Of a DNA stretch of 64,000 nt, positions 1 through 10,650 are shown in pieces (position 1 is the stretch's first letter; every line of letters begins with the position of its first letter). The notes under the pieces are model-generated. The model ran no database searches. It was not told where the DNA came from and was given only the letters and a program-made list of their open reading frames with translations. The stretch covers positions 12,648,001-12,712,000 of the forward strand of contig OZ316892.1 in NCBI GenBank assembly GCA_973895155.1, read 5' to 3'. The position numbers were made by a program, and so were the translations under genes. This DNA is from Marsupella aquatica (Eukaryota > Marchantiophyta).

Positions 1-1582
1 GTCTGGGTCCTTGGCCAAACCAAGGGGATCGAAGGAGCCTCCTGGATGAAGTGGGTCCAAACCCTGCACCCAATCAATTGTACGCACAAGTGTCATCCAC
101 TGAGCATTCCCAAAATAAATTAGCAGAATGAATTGACAATGCCCACAATCCAGGGAAGAATGCTGCAATGACGAGAAATGATGAGTCGGTCTAGAATAAA
201 ATGCACTTGGTAAGGTCCAGTAATTGAAGGACGCCATAATTAGGAGCCAGTAAATGCTGTAAGCATGTTCCAGAGCGATACTCTCGGACAAACACAAGAC
301 GAGTCTTTCCTATTCTTACAGTCCAAACAGCGTATCGAAGGTGACTGAAGCGAGATTCTGAATCAAATTGTCGACGCGAATAAAGGAACTTACCGATCCC
401 AAAGGAGACTTGTTGGTCGATCTGTAGTACTCGGCTCCACCAACAAGGACCACTTCCGCAATGACTGCAACAGCTAGGTTGACCGGGATGGTGGCTCCAA
501 AGTAGCTGATAGTGTTGCCATCCAAAAGCAGGGCTCCAGTCTGTCCACAAGCGAACACAAGAATTATATCGCTAAAACTTCAAATGCTGTGACCCGCCGA
601 AGAGCAGAGAACTAGCAGATCGAACCATAGGAATGACAAAGGAGAAAAAAAGGCCAGCGGTACGATGCCCAAAACAGACTTCACACTTGGAACAGCTGAA
701 ATGAAAAGGAATGGATGCTAGACACACAGTAAGAGGTATGAGTGCTCCGAATGCCAAGGCAAGCGGTAATATGCTCAAAGACAGGTCACGACATCACGAG
801 CGCTACAGGCAAACAAAAGTCGTACAAACATACCTTGAACCAAACAGCCTCCGGGCCGCAGACGGCACCGAACTTGTTGAATGCCTCCGGGAGAACGAAG
901 CCGGCAGCTCCGAGCATGGCCCACCTGGCGTGGATCAGCTCGTACGCTTGATACTTGTCAAAGTCAGAGGGCTTCTTCGACAAACCGAATGGATCGAATC
1001 CGTAGTCTCCGGGGACTTCACCGGTGAGGTAAGCTGGAACCTCGGACTTGTCGAGAAGGCCCTCCGGAAGATATATTCTACGGTCGGGACCTGCAAAGCC
1101 AGGGAAAATGAGCCCAGCGCAATAGCGAATGTTAGTAAATTGACACATAGCGAATGTTGGCAAATTGACAGTCTAGACAACAACCTTCCTGCCTTGCCAC
1201 TAAGTTCCTCACAGTACCGCATTTGAACAAACATCAACAGCTCTCTACCTCCTCCTCACATTGGTATGTACGCCCCTCTCACAATGAATCCTCCTTCTCA
1301 AATCTGCCACCTCGTCCGTCGAAACCTGAAGAATTTAGCTGACCCAGCCACATTACAGGAGCGTACAGCGACGACTGACTTACCATACCACTTCGCCAAC
1401 TCTTCATTGGCAGGGCTGGCGGACTTCTTCGGTGCTGGCTTCTTCTTCTTCTGCCCAAAGACAGCCACAGTCTGCACTCTCGAGACAGAGGAGCTGGCGA
1501 CGGAGGTCGGGGAAGCCGAAATGCTCCGCCCGAAAATCTCAGACCTGGCGAGAACTGAACTCGAAGCCGCCATCGCTGCCAT
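1..1582 (-). CDS. LHCB5: CP26 minor antenna protein of photosystem II (LHCB5), partial
   Basis: This is a chlorophyll a/b-binding protein that links trimeric LHCII to the photosystem II core in the thylakoid membrane. Four exons are visible: 1582-1384, 1090-834, 540-394 and 63 to beyond base 1, all with GT-AG introns and consistent phase. The start ATG at 1582 opens a Ser/Ala-rich plastid transit peptide, followed by a lysine/proline stretch (KKKKPAPKK) and ELAKWYG, a CP26 hallmark. Exon 2 carries [10 protein letters not shown] and the first transmembrane helix with the [14 protein letters not shown] chlorophyll-binding motif. Exon 3 carries [10 protein letters not shown] and helix B up to GGAEYYR. 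Exon 4 starts [20 protein letters not shown], so the third helix lies outside the window. The segment after [10 protein letters not shown] (KSPLGSG) differs from the GLDFEDK-like segment I recall in flowering plants. Identification as CP26 rather than CP29 or LHCII rests on [17 protein letters not shown] and is secure. Confidence 0.95.
1122..1168. repeat. Short tandem duplication in CP26 intron 1
   Basis: About 24 bases containing AGCGAATGTTRGYAAATTGACA occur twice in tandem, with two differences, inside the first intron of the CP26 gene. No function is visible. Confidence 0.7.
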
Positions 1583-1673
1583 CTTGATTCGTTCGTCCTT
1601 CCACAATACAATGCGATGTCACGTACCGAGGGAAGATCGAGGAAGCGAGCTCTTCTGCTGAGCTATTTGTTGG

Positions 1674-1715
1674 ATGCGAGAGAGGAGAGGAGAGGAGAGG
1701 TGTTGCGAAATGGGG
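1674..1715. repeat. GA-rich pentamer tract upstream of CP26
   Basis: A purine-rich GAGAGGA(GAG) microsatellite lies about 90 bases upstream of the CP26 start codon, on the untranslated-leader or promoter side. CT/GA tracts are common in plant core promoters and leaders, so a regulatory role is possible but not shown. Confidence 0.45.
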
Positions 1716-1875
1716 CCAAATGCTGGAAAAGGGCGGAGATCCTCCGCCATAGCCAAACCAGCCACTAGTACCGTACCCATATCCATACAGGGCCCCACTT
1801 TGCGCCATCGCGCAGAATTCGACTGTTATCTGACTCCTGATTTGCTGGAGGCACGCGCCAGAGGATTTCATGCAG

Positions 1876-2850
1876 ACTGGGAGTGGGGGCGGAGTGAATG
1901 AGTGTAGTACGTCGCCAATCCATGGAACCTACCGTACTTCAGAATGGCTCAGAGCTCAGAAAGACGTTACAGTACTCTCTCTGGATGGCGCAGAGAATGA
2001 TTTCGCACTTACTGGGAGTGGGGGGCGGATGAAGGACGACGGGGATCCATGGAGCCAATGGAACGAGGGGCACAAGATCGAGGGAAGGGATTACTCTCGA
2101 CGAATGACTTCCCTTACTACTTCGTCTCGAATGAGTAGTAAGTAGACTGGGAGTGGGGGCGGAGTACAGGACAGGAGTGGCGTGGATCCATGGAGCCTGT
2201 GGAAGGAAGGGGGCAAGATGGAGGCAAGATATCACTCTGTATGGATGATGCAGAGTAGTATTTCATACGAACTCGAGTGCCCTGTCAATAATCATACATC
2301 AAAATATGATATACACTAAAAATAACAAGGTTTATCATCATATCGAGAAATATTGAAGAGTATTTTAATGTGCATTTGCCAAAACCCCTGAGAATGGGGG
2401 CGGAGTACATGACAATAGTACGTCAATGATCCATGGAACTTACAGTACTTCAGAAGGGCACAGGAATACATTACAGTACACTATGGATGACTTGCAGGCT
2501 GGGAGTGGGGGCGGAGTACAAGACACGAGTATGCAGTGGATCCATGGAACCCAATGAAGGAAGGGGGCAGAGTAGGATTTACAAGGACTGGGAGTGCGGG
2601 TGGATGAAGGATAGTAGTATGCACAGGATCCATGGAGCCAATGGAACGAAGGGCACAATATCGAGGGAAGAGACATTACTCTCTATGGATGACGAACAGT
2701 AGGATTTCATACAGACTGGGTGTGGGGGGCCAGAGGGGGAAGGATGAAGGACAGAAGGATGGGGTGGGTCCATGGAGCCTGTAGAATACAGGACACAACA
2801 TGGAGGGGAGACATTACTCCCTGTGGATGACGCAGAGCCGGCAGAGCAAA
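1876..2850. repeat. Degenerate G-rich tandem repeat array, about seven copies
   Basis: A unit beginning ACTGGGAGTGGGGGCGGA, then a GGATCCATGGAGCC box, a GGAACGAAGGGCACAA box and an ACTCTCTATGGATGACG box recurs at about 1876, 2011, 2146, 2393, 2498, 2587 and 2715. The first spacings are exactly 135 bases; later ones are irregular (about 90-250) because copies are truncated. Start-like ATGs in the boxes create meaningless short reading frames. The array lies 0.3-1.3 kb upstream of the CP26 start, within its promoter territory. The G runs on this strand might form quadruplex structures; that is inference. Confidence 0.8.
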
Positions 2851-2954
2851 GGAAAGCAAAGGGATGAGTGCAATCAGGAGAGGCCAGTCAGAGGGGCTTG
2901 GGCAGGGTTGTGAGTGTAAAATGCTTCCAAAACTCTTGTTCTTGTTAGAGACTA

Positions 2955-3145
2955 CTATTTAGAGCCAATGGATGGGAGGGCACAACATGGAGGGAAGACA
3001 ACAAGATAAATATATATATTTCTTGTCACCTGGTTTGGCTTCTTTAAAACTCTTGTTAGAGAGGAAGATTTAGAGCCAATGGATGGGAGGGCACATCATG
3101 GAGGGAAGACAACAAGATAACTATATATTCTTGTCTTCTGGTTTG
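2955..3145. repeat. Two-copy direct repeat of about 105 bases
   Basis: A block containing TTTAGAGCCAATGGATGGGA, GGGCACAWCATGGAGGGAAG and ACAACAAGATAA, then TATATAT and TTCTTGTC, occurs twice in direct order (near 2960 and 3070). It shares the GAGCCAATGGATGGGAGGGCAC box with the G-rich array just upstream, so it is probably a decayed outlier of that family. Confidence 0.7.
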
Positions 3146-3149
3146 GCTC

Positions 3150-4496
3150 CTTTGCCCTTACTGTCATCCGCCTTGGGACAACCAAAAACTTTATTAAACT
3201 TTAAACCTTGTGATCCCCATTTGGGCAAAAACAAGTTAGAACTGTGACAAAATATTTTATAGTCTTTGTGAGATCTCAAAAGAACGTTGCCCCATAAATT
3301 TAAAGAATATTGTAAGCATTTTCATGTAAACACTCACTCTTCAGTTTGTAGTTATTTTTACGCAATTTGGGATGGCACTACAGTACTTCTAATCTCTGTT
3401 TTGCAAACTCTCGGTCCCAGCCCTATTTTTCTCATTTTTGGAAAGGAGTGTAAGTGGGCACTTGCTCCCTGTCTTGGAAATTAGTAATTTAGTTTATGAA
3501 ATTAATCAGGTAAAATGTGAGCTGCTATTGTTAAATAAAGACTAGACTATTAGAATAAGAATATAAAATCTCAAATTTTTCCTTTGTATTGAGTCACCAC
3601 AGCATTTTCCTAGGCACATTAAACTAAAATTTACCTACGAGGAGAGTGAATTTTTTCCTAGAAAGAAAGCGTTGCTCAGTCTTACCTGATTTATACAGGC
3701 CCGAGCTTCTATCAAGAACTATAATAACATGTTGGGCTTTTTTGCAGTGGCCATCTTTTGAATTAGCAGGGCCCAAAAAACAAAGAATCTCACAAAGAGA
3801 AGCAATAAACCCCAAAACAATTACATTTAATGTGAAGAAAAGAGTGACACGGTTCCCGCAGTGTTCTTCAAGCAAGGGAGCTACCAAATGACGCACAAGA
3901 ATCAAGTCATCATCCTAAATCCTAAACTATAATACAAGATTGCGCCTTTTTATGAAGTGGTCGTAATTCAAATTTGCAGTGTCCAAAAACCATTAATTAT
4001 GTCAAAGAGAAGGAATAAAGGTTACATTAAATTTAGTGTACACCAAAAAAGTAATAATTGCATTCCAAACAAGAGGGGAATCAAATGGGAGACGCAAAAG
4101 GAGAGAGCCACACAAAACAAGAGAGGGAATGTACATGCATGAGTATCAAGGAGGTTCTTGACCCATATACATGAAATATAAAAGTACATACTATATACTA
4201 TACTATGTATTATTGCAAGTATTACAATATTGTAAAATATAATAATTATATTAATTTAATTTAAATAGGTTAATTAAACACAATAGGTTAGATGACAAGG
4301 ACAATGTCAAAATCTATAATAAAATGTTACTTTTTTTATAGTAGTCATTCAAATTTGCAATATCCCCAAAATGAAAAACATGAAAGAATGATTTCCTATG
4401 TGAATGAAAATGGAGAGCAATGTTTCCAAGCAAAAAATGAATTTAATAATACAAAGAAAATAAGGAGGGTCTCTAGCAATACAAGAGTATCAAGGA
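3150..4496. other. AT-rich gene-free stretch with a three-copy diverged repeat
   Basis: No coding sequence is recognisable. Three related segments, near 3735-3900, 3945-4130 and 4325-4500, share the order 'T-rich, RGTGGTC, ATTCAAATTTGCAGTGTCC, AAAAA, CAAAGAGAAGSAATAAA'. They look like successive insertions or an old triplication. The rest is plain AT-rich sequence with runs such as TATATACTATACTATG. Confidence 0.45.
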
Positions 4497-5857
4497 GATC
4501 TCCCTTTACCATGTACCACTATAATCCTGCCTGTCCCTTTACAAACTAAAAAAAGTGACAATCAATCTTGAATGTTCATCAAAACATAATTTTTTCCACA
4601 GAGTCAGATCTATCCATACACCCCTTCTAAAAATAAGTTCCTGCCCCAAGCTACCCTTTAACCTTCTCATATCTGCCACAATGAAAAAATTAATCAAATT
4701 TTAATTAAATTTATTCATATATAAATAATTCCAATTTTTTTGAAATAATTTCTCATCTTGACATCTTTTCTTCATATTAAGATCTTCTCACCTCAAGATC
4801 TTTGCTCATCTTGACATGTTTTCCTCACCTTGAGATCTTTTCTCACCTCGATATATATATTATATTTGTCTTATTTTGCCATATTTTTCTCACCTGACCA
4901 TTTTTATCTCACCACAACATCTTTCTTCACCCTCAACATTTTTCCTCATATTGACATCTTTTTCTCGTCTCGCCATCTTTTCTCTCCTTGATATATTTTT
5001 CTCACCTCCAAATGTTTTTCTCTAATATGCCATCTTTTTCTCACCTTGACATATTTTTCTCAGCTCAAAATGTTTTTCTCTTATCGACATTTTTTCTCAC
5101 CTTGATATATTTTCTCACCTCAACATGCATCATTTGTGCAATGCACGGGTATCAGGCCCGAGATGTACTTAACAACATGTTTTACTTCACAACATCTTTG
5201 AGTAATGACATACTTTATCTATTGACCATTTTGTACTTAACAACATCTTAATACTTAGCGACATCTTTAGCGTAATCACATCATTGGCCACATGACATCT
5301 ACTTGACACAATTTTTTACTTGATGACCTTTTGGGCAACATGCCATCTTTGGCAAAATGACTTCTTTTTCTTAACAACATCTTTTTACTTCATGACATCT
5401 TTCACATAAGAACATTATTCTTGGGAAACACAACATATAATTTTCTTAAAAACATTTTGGGTGCCACAACACTTTCCTCTTAGTGACATCTTGGGGGACA
5501 TGACATCTTGGGCGCCATAACATCTGTTTTCTAAACAATATCTTGGGCGTCACGATATCTTTATTTTAATGACATTTTGGGTGACACAACATCTTTTTGC
5601 TTAACATCTTTTGTACAATGCACGGGTATTTCCCCTCAACGATGTCTTGGCCAACACGACATCTTTTTTTCAACGACATCTTGGCCGACATGACAACTTT
5701 TTTTTCAACGACCTCTTGGCCAACACGACATCTTTTTTTTCTCAACGACTTCTTTTCTCTCAACAACCTCTTGGCCGACACATGTGACATCTTTTTTTTC
5801 TCAACGACATCTTGGCCAACACAACTTCTTTTGTGCAACGCACAGGTATTGAGCTAG
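4497..5857 (+). mobile_element. Helitron-like non-autonomous element, copy A (5' end uncertain)
   Basis: Plant Helitrons typically begin with TC, end with CTRR (often CTAG), and have a short hairpin just before the 3' end. This copy ends with the hairpin TGTGCAACGCACA, then GGTATTGAG and CTAG at 5854-5857. It shares a 5' domain with copy B (TTTACCACTATAAT, CCAATCTTGA, CATCAAAACAT, GTCAGATCTATCCATACA). The interior is a degenerate minisatellite. There is no Rep/helicase gene, so it would need a partner in trans. The 5' terminus appears truncated or diverged near 4497. A second hairpin-like motif at 5131-5150 (TTTGTGCAATGCACGGGTAT) sits inside the element. Confidence 0.6.
4735..5830 (+). repeat. 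Degenerate ~20-bp minisatellite inside Helitron copy A
   Basis: The first part repeats a CATCTTTTTCTCACCTTGA-type unit. After the internal hairpin at 5131 the unit shifts to CATCTTTTTTCTCAACGA and CATCTTGGGCGACACGA forms. All reading frames across it are low-complexity Phe/Leu/Ser/Thr-rich strings and are not genes. Confidence 0.8.
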
Positions 5858-7199
5858 TCTATTCATATAAAGTGCTCCTCCTCTCTACCTCCCTCTACCA
5901 TTATTTTCTTTACCACTATAATACCTGTCCCGATTGTCCCTTTACAAACTAATAAAAAATGGGAACCAATCTTGACCATTCATCAAAACATTGTTTTTTA
6001 ACACCGTCAGATCTATCCATACACACCATCTAAAATAAATGTAAACCCAATCTTCCCTTTAGCCTGCCCTCACCTGTCAAAGATAAAAACTTGATGAAAA
6101 ACTTCAATTTATTTATATTTAAATTGGAAAATTGGGAAAAAACTTAAAAAAATTTGAAATATTTTGAATTTATTAAACTATAAAACAATTATCTATCTAA
6201 AAATTAAAAAAACAAAAATATAGATTTCTCCTGTCACTGGATTGTGCTTGGACTCTATGATGCAGTGAGCGTTATCTTGCGTCTCCAATTTCTATGTGTA
6301 ACGCAGACTTATTGAACAGTGCACAAAAGTGTATAGCCGGGATCACAAATAACATGTCTCGATAACTACATTGCAAAGCTTATAATTTTTTGTCTTGCCT
6401 TGATATCTTTTTCTCATCTTGCCGTCTTTTCTCACTGCAGGTTTTTTTTCTCACCTACGACATCTTTTCTCTCATAGACATCTTTTCCTCCTTGACATAT
6501 TTTATCACTGATGTCTTATCTTTTTTCTCTCATCTCACCATCTTTTTCTCACCTTGACATCTTTATTTCACGCGACATCTTTCCCTCACCCTCAACATCT
6601 TTCCTCTCATCGACATCGTTTCCTCATCTTGACATCTTTTCTCACCTTGCCATATTTTCTCTCCTCGACACATTTTTCTCACCTCAACTTCATTTCCTCA
6701 CCTTGACATTTTATCTCTCATCAACATTTTTTCTCTCATCAACATTTGTTCACCTTACCATCTTTTCTCACTTCAATGTCCTTTGTGCAACGCAAAAGTA
6801 TTGGGCCCAAAATGTAGTTAACAACATATTTTACTTCACAACATCTTTGACTAACGACATACTTTACTTATCGACCATTCTGTACTTAACAACATCTTTC
6901 CACTTAACGACATCTTTGGTATAACAACATCATTGACAACATTGCATCTATTTATTTCACGACATCTTGGGCACCACCATATCTCTTTTCTTAATGACAT
7001 CTTGGGCACCATGACATCTTTTTTCTTATTGACATCTTGGGCGACACGACATCATTTTTTTCACGATATCTTAGGAGACATGACATCTTTTTGTTTAATG
7101 ACATCTTGGGTGACACTGGGGGTGACATGACATCTTTTTTCTTCACGACATCTTTTTTCTTCACGACATCTTTTGTGCAACTCACAGGTATTAAGCTAG
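5858..7199 (+). mobile_element. Helitron-like non-autonomous element, copy B
   Basis: This copy starts TCTATTCATATAAAGTG immediately after the CTAG of copy A, giving a head-to-tail junction, and ends with the hairpin TGTGCAACTCACA, GGTATTAAG and CTAG at 7196-7199. The 5' domain (5858-6380) matches copies A and C, including GTCAGATCTATCCATACA and CCCTTTAGCCTG. The interior again changes minisatellite type after an internal hairpin near 6782 (TTTGTGCAACGCAAAAGTAT). The base after the 3' CTAG is C, whereas classical insertions sit between A and T, so the flank has mutated or the boundary is slightly off. No transposase is encoded. Confidence 0.65.
6385..7170 (+). repeat. Degenerate ~20-bp minisatellite inside Helitron copy B
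   Basis: The same CATCTTTTTCTCACCTTGA-type units as in copy A, followed after about 6830 by CATCTTGGGCACCATGA-type units. Non-coding. Confidence 0.8.
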
Positions 7200-7668
7200 C
7201 TGTTATATAATGTATGGTTTAGTTTTATAGTTGGCCCTTTTGACTAAAATTTTTCAAACTTAACAAGACATCTTAATTATGAGATCTAATGAGTGGATGA
7301 GTCACAACATAAAGGGACACTTAATTGAAGCTTCTATAGAAGACTATGTCCAGCAAGATGCTTGGATGGACCCTTGCAACCAACATGAACCACTCTGAAA
7401 TATTCTTTTTATCAGATACAACACTTCTCTTTTTAAAAACTAGTGCCAACATCCAAAATTAAAATGTGGAACCTTCTTGATAAGATGATGCAAACATGTA
7501 CACACTCAATGGTTGATCTTCTCTGTAGCAATTAACTAAGCTTGAGTGGCCAACCCATAGCAAGCGCTATGTTCACTACTTCTTGTATCAGCCCTTAAAC
7601 TTGACTCTGTTCCTTATAGCCCTTGATTTCTCCCTGAGAGACAGATGGACAGATGCCAACTGTTTCTT

Positions 7669-7923
7669 GTAGAGCTCACTAAGCTCAAGAATTATCATCT
7701 TCCCACAAAAGACAAAAAGATTGTGTTCAACAGTAAGTTGCCAACTTTCATTGCTTTGCATGTGTCATTAGCTCTTGAAGACAACACTGAATAGGATTGT
7801 AGCTCACTAAGCTCAAGAATTATCATCTTCCCACAAAAGACAAAAAGATTGTGTTCTATAGTCAGTTGCCAACTTTCATTGCTCTGCATGTGTCATTTGT
7901 CCTTGAAGACAAAACTGAATAGA
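7669..7923. repeat. 128-bp tandem duplication
   Basis: AGCTCACTAAGCTCAAG and the following ~110 bases occur at 7673 and again at 7801, about 93 percent alike by eye. This is a recent two-copy tandem duplication in non-coding DNA. Confidence 0.85.
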
Positions 7924-10117
7924 ATTGTTGTGTTTGGTTCTCTCCTGCCATGTTCACTTTTGTGAGACGCTAGGTGTTTGCATGGAGGATTCCAGCTGGG
8001 GTTGTTTTGGTCGATGATTTGCATTCTGGTTTGCCCTGCAGGGCCTCTGGTTCTGTACTAGAATAGGGTTTCCTACCCCCAAGTGGCTGGACCAGTTGCA
8101 AGTCTCTGGCACTTGGGCTCGGTTCCCCTCTTTTTCCAAAATGAAAAGCAAACCTTGGAGTTGACAAGCAACTTGTATGGGTACGTTGCACAGTCAATGA
8201 ACATTAGTAGACCTTCGAAAAGACTAACTAGATTTTTAGGTTGGACAGTCCATCCACATTTTCGAATTTTGTGCAAAGAAGTCTGGCCATTGTAATCTGA
8301 GAGACAACAAGCATCAGTATGATTGATCTGTCTTTTTGTCTTCAGGTGGGACACTGGTTGATTGCTTTTAACCTGCAAAAAGCCGCAGGCCATGAATTGC
8401 AAGGTCCACATCTTGCATTAATTTGGCCCATGTACAATCTGCACTTTTCTTGTTGCCCACTTTTTTCAAATAGCTGTCTTCATCAAATGTGTTGCTTTTT
8501 GATGTAGATAACTAATGTAGCTCGTACCCATGACAAAATTGACACAGAAATGTGGTACAGACATGATGGGAAATGCACAAATTTAGGGCCAAAGTTGAGC
8601 AGAGTAATATGGCTCAGTTGTGACCATCTTTTAAAAAGCATTCATCCATGAATGCTTGACCAACTTAAGCAGGAACAATTCTACCAACCTCTGAGTGAAA
8701 GATGTGACTCAATTGTGTCCTTCTAAACACCTGAGGATTGTGACACAGAATGACATATGTGATGTGGTGGCTACCACTGCCCGGGACTCGGGACACCATT
8801 TCATGTGCTTCCACCCCGGGACGGTGTTCTTGACAAACAATCAAAGATCTGAACTTTTCTAGGACAGGAGCTAATGCCCTTGGAGATACGGTCATTACTT
8901 ACTGATCCTACTGCAGGGGGACAATTATAGCGATTGCTGCCCATATATTTGGCCATATTGAAACCAAGGTGGCCCTAGTCAACAAGGAGGCATGTCTTGC
9001 TTGTTACCCGACGAAGCTATCCTACTTGATTGCTTTGGAAGTCTGTGGGGCTCTTCACTATTATATCTTTAATCCATTCCTATGGGTATGTGGGGTTTTT
9101 TGTGTAGAAGAGACACCAACTTCCCTAGTTTCTGTCCTCAGTGCCTTCTTTAGACAACAGGTGTCTATTGTGCTATAGAGGGCTTAGTGATTCATTATTT
9201 TTCATAGGGCCAAGGCTCTTGGTTTTAGGGCCCGTTCAGGGCCTCTAGACAAATTCCTCTATGAGGTTTATTCCAGAGCTTGCCAGGCTTTTCAGCTGCT
9301 GCTCCCTAGTGCCTTAGAGCTCTTTTGTGGTTGTAAGGGGCCATTTGGACTTTGGCTAGTTGGTCTCCTTGGATTTCTTCTTTTCCTTTTCCCTTGTTTT
9401 CTCCCCTTCATTGGGTCTCTTGTCTTGGGATCATGTCTCGTGGTTTGGCACATTTGCTCTCTTACAGTGTAATGTATGTCTTATATTTATTGTGAATCAC
9501 TTAGAAATGGGCACTCAGGAAGATAATCTCATTGAGGGGAACATATCCCTGACTACCTCATGCAACTTAATTTCTCTTGTCCCACTGTCTAGGAATGGAT
9601 GACAAAGGTGCTTACAACTTCATGACCTTGCTTTGATTCAAGCCCGGCTAGAATACTAATCTCTTGGCTCTTTAAGTCAAATTTCAAACACTCAAGTTAT
9701 TATCATATGTTGGAAAATTTGTTTGGGATTGCTTGGGCTATATTCCTACATAAATTTACTGCTTCTTTCCAAATCTCTTTATTGAAAAGCAAGTGTGTCC
9801 CAAAATCACACGTTAAGTACTTCCCATTTTTTTGGGTAGATTTGGAGACCCAAAGATGTCCTACTTGCAGATCTAGTTGTGACACTAGATGTGGACCATT
9901 AGATCATGTTACTGTAGATCTTTACCTGTTACTTTTCTTTATTTTCTAGTTTTTTGGGTCACCACCCCGGTTTTCTAGGTCTGCATTTGTCCTTTAATAC
10001 GTACATAGTGCAAAAAGCGCCAAACCAGGAACCCAAAGGTAGGTGACCCAAATAGAGGAGAGAAAACAAGGGAAAATGTGAGGGAAGACTAAAGAGAGAA
10101 AAAGACGTTGCTTGGTC

Positions 10118-10350
10118 TTTGTCCTCTGTGGACATATTATGTTTTTTCTCATTGTATTTTGTTTGGTCGTTTTTAGAAAATTGATCCTTTTCTTTTTGTC
10201 CTGTCTGGACCTCTTTTGTTTTTTCCTATTGTACATGGCTTGGCCCTATTTAGGAAATTGATCCATTTCTTGTTGTCCTCTCTGGACCTCTTTTGGTATT
10301 TCTCCACTGTACCCCTTGTCTGGCCCTTTTCCAGGAAATCGATCCTTTTC
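10118..10350. repeat. 77-bp tandem repeat, three copies
   Basis: Units start at about 10121, 10198 and 10275 with GTCCTSTCTGGACCTCTTTTG, then a TTGTAC box, TTGGCCC and GGAAATTGATCC. The period is 77 bases. Non-coding. Confidence 0.8.
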
Positions 10351-10650
10351 TTATGGAGACCTCTATCCAAAAAAGTGCTGGCAGGAGGACTAATAAGATA
10401 TGGGTTTTGTCACAGCAGAATGCCTCAGATATCTTCAGTAGGTAGGCATCACCCCTCTGTCTACACACTGTTTAAAAATTCGACACATGTGCTCAATAGT
10501 AGATAATATTAGCCCCTCCTTTATTAATTATCAGGATATTTCCCCAAACCACTCTTGAGAAAAGCGACAGTGGGTGACAATCTTCGCTTTCACCCAAAAA
10601 AGAAGCCTTAAAATAATGCTCAGGTTGACTTTCCAATCAATACAATAGTG

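Larger units (their letters stand above)
7200..10650. other. Gene-free region with tandem duplications and retroelement-like debris
   Basis: No open frame here has family similarity I can recognise. The sequence 9360-9480 (CTTTTCCCTTGTTTTCTCCCC, TTCATTGGGTCTCTTG) resembles the T/C-rich ends that recur near 30520-30620 and, inverted, near 34750-34920, suggesting a dispersed repeat, perhaps a non-LTR retrotransposon tail. The assignment is weak. Confidence 0.4.

Noticed and set aside
1266-1661. Plus-strand frame opposite CP26 exon 1
   Set aside because: Antisense shadow of the CP26 transit-peptide exon.
4735-7170. Array of similar ~20-bp units considered as a CRISPR-like repeat
   Set aside because: Units are contiguous and degenerate with no unique spacers, in a plant nuclear context; it is a minisatellite.
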